From assembly GCA_900073065.1 (NCBI GenBank), contig FJOG01000050.1, forward strand, positions 307,139 to 326,831: 19,693 nt of DNA, in the 5' to 3' direction. Source of the DNA: Phialocephala subalpina (taxonomy: Eukaryota; Ascomycota; Leotiomycetes; Helotiales; Mollisiaceae). The notes beneath the pieces are model-generated. The model saw only the letters and a program-made list of their open reading frames with translations. It ran no database searches and was not told the DNA's origin. Made by a program: the position numbers and the translations under genes. This document shows, piece by piece, positions 18,596-19,693 of this stretch (position 1 is the first letter of the stretch; every line of letters starts with the position of its first letter).

Positions 18596-19540
18596 GTAAA
18601 TTGTCGATGCTCAGAACGTAGGCTTGTTGCATATACAGTTTGGATTTGTCGTAGGCACAATAAAAAGGCCAAATCAACCGAGATATAATGGTCGGTCATA
18701 CGCTAGAGACTGGCCTATGATAGCAGACCCTTCGCGAATTTGTTGACCTGATTCTGAACCTGATGAAATGCACTTGGAAGTCGTGGGTCAGGTCGTACAG
18801 CCATGGAGAATCTCACGCCATAAATAATGTGGAGTTTAGGTGTACCTAAATGCAAGGGGATGGCCCTTCCAAAAAAGACTTTTGTGGCTGATCATGTTCT
18901 GGCAGTGCTTTGATCTCTGGTATCCCGAACCCCAAATCTCTGCAGGTGTCTCATGCGAGTGAACCCCTCACGGCACATTAGTGCCTTGTGATCAACTAGC
19001 CTCCCGGCCCCGGAATCTGATCCTCGTCCTCGGGCTTTGGGGATTGGTGGCGGTACCCGCTCGGAGTAGCGCTCAAAAGTAATTTAGATACTGAGCAGGT
19101 GAAGTTTGTTACCTTGCCACGTTTTTTTTGCTGCCGAGCCGTTGATAGAGTACGGCGTAGACCTGATTGAGTGAAACGAGATGAGATGATGACAGTTCAG
19201 GAATAGTCCAACCCAGCTGAATAAGATTGTAAAGTTGTGGCTGCATAATTACGAGGCCCCCTGACTGGCTGTTGATCAATACAGAGCCATTATTTGGTGG
19301 GCTCGGTTCCGATTCCCCGCGACGCTAAGTCACGGAAACTTCCACGGCTCTAAGCGATTAGCGTGCCTGAGAACCGATCCATGTATGGAACTGCCACCAA
19401 GGACTTGTAGATCGATGGCTCCTCGGTGGGACGCTCTAACCCTCGAAACGTGCCCGAGTCAGGCCAACCCGGGTCGTAAGGTTTGCCCTATCTAAAGAGA
19501 CAAAGGGTGGGAAGAAGGGAAAAGTATTGGAATAAAATTC
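18596..19540. promoter_or_regulatory. Upstream region of the transcription-factor gene
   Basis: This is about 945 bp of ordinary composition without a convincing gene. On the minus strand a TATA-like CATTATATCT lies at 18681-18690, some 90 bp before the ATG. At 19303-19312 TCGGTTCCGA holds CGG and CCG half-sites in inverted orientation two bases apart, the layout bound by many Zn2Cys6 regulators. Such short sites also occur by chance. The open frame at 18221-18688 on the plus strand is antisense to exon 1 and the bZIP exon. Confidence 0.4.
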
Positions 19541-19693
19541 CTTTTTTTTACTTTTCTTTTTCTCGGACCCAATTATTATTTACTTCGTACTCGTATAAAT
19601 TACTTTTTTATTAAGTATTTTATTAATTAATATTTCGATTTATTATAAATATAATACTTTTTTTAATATAAAATTAAATTTTTTAATATTTAT
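19541..19693. repeat. Start of a second AT-rich, RIP-like block
   Basis: Near 19,540 the sequence changes within a few bases from mixed composition to nearly pure A and T, with the remaining C mostly in CG or CT. It resembles 1-597. It continues past the window end, so what it derives from cannot be told. Confidence 0.7.

Noticed and set aside
18221..18688. Plus-strand frame of 155 codons
   Set aside because: It lies antisense to exon 1 and the bZIP-coding exon, whose minus-strand reading has recognisable motifs. It is taken as a shadow.
19290..19320. tRNA T-arm-like GGTTCCGATTCC
   Set aside because: The T-loop has one base too many, and I found no matching acceptor, D or anticodon stems around it.

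Overview
The window looks like nuclear DNA from a filamentous ascomycete (Pezizomycotina). Three things point there: repeat DNA carrying the mutation signature of repeat-induced point mutation (RIP: CpA changed to TpA on either strand, so CAA, CAG and TGG codons become TAA or TAG); a decayed FunK1-type protein kinase gene, a family confined to fungi; and a transcription-factor gene with very short introns. I cannot name the genus.

Positions 1-13,800 are a three-layer nest of decayed elements. The oldest recognisable layer is a FunK1 pseudogene, whose two halves lie at about 598-1014 and 13565-13760. It was split by a Ty1/copia retrotransposon at 1015-13564, which has 190-bp LTRs and the target duplication AATAC. 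That element's gag was in turn split by a Ty3/gypsy chromovirus at 3107-9481, which has 349-bp LTRs and the target duplication AGGAT. Removing each insert with one copy of its target duplication rejoins the interrupted reading frame, so the order of events is clear. All three layers are full of RIP-type stops, and most catalytic residues I could locate have changed by C-to-T or G-to-A transitions. Inside the copia protease region is an exact 250-bp tandem duplication that looks younger than the mutations it carries.

Positions 13,800-15,700 are a mixed, mostly non-genic stretch: a 15-bp tandem repeat, a pyrimidine-rich block, a perfect 14-bp GC-rich hairpin and one doubtful small ORF on the minus strand. 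From about 15.7 to 19.5 kb base composition is ordinary and the window holds its one apparently intact gene, on the minus strand. It is best read as three exons (complement of 15776-16102, 16158-18347 and 18401-18595) encoding about 903 residues with an unusual layout: an N-terminal bZIP domain, a central region like that of Zn2Cys6 regulators of the fungal_trans_2 (DUF3468) type but with no zinc cluster, and a C-terminal pair of C2H2 zinc fingers. The first intron appears to use a GC donor. Its upstream region runs to about 19,540, where composition drops abruptly into another AT-rich block reaching the window end. The gene therefore sits in a small island between RIP-altered blocks.
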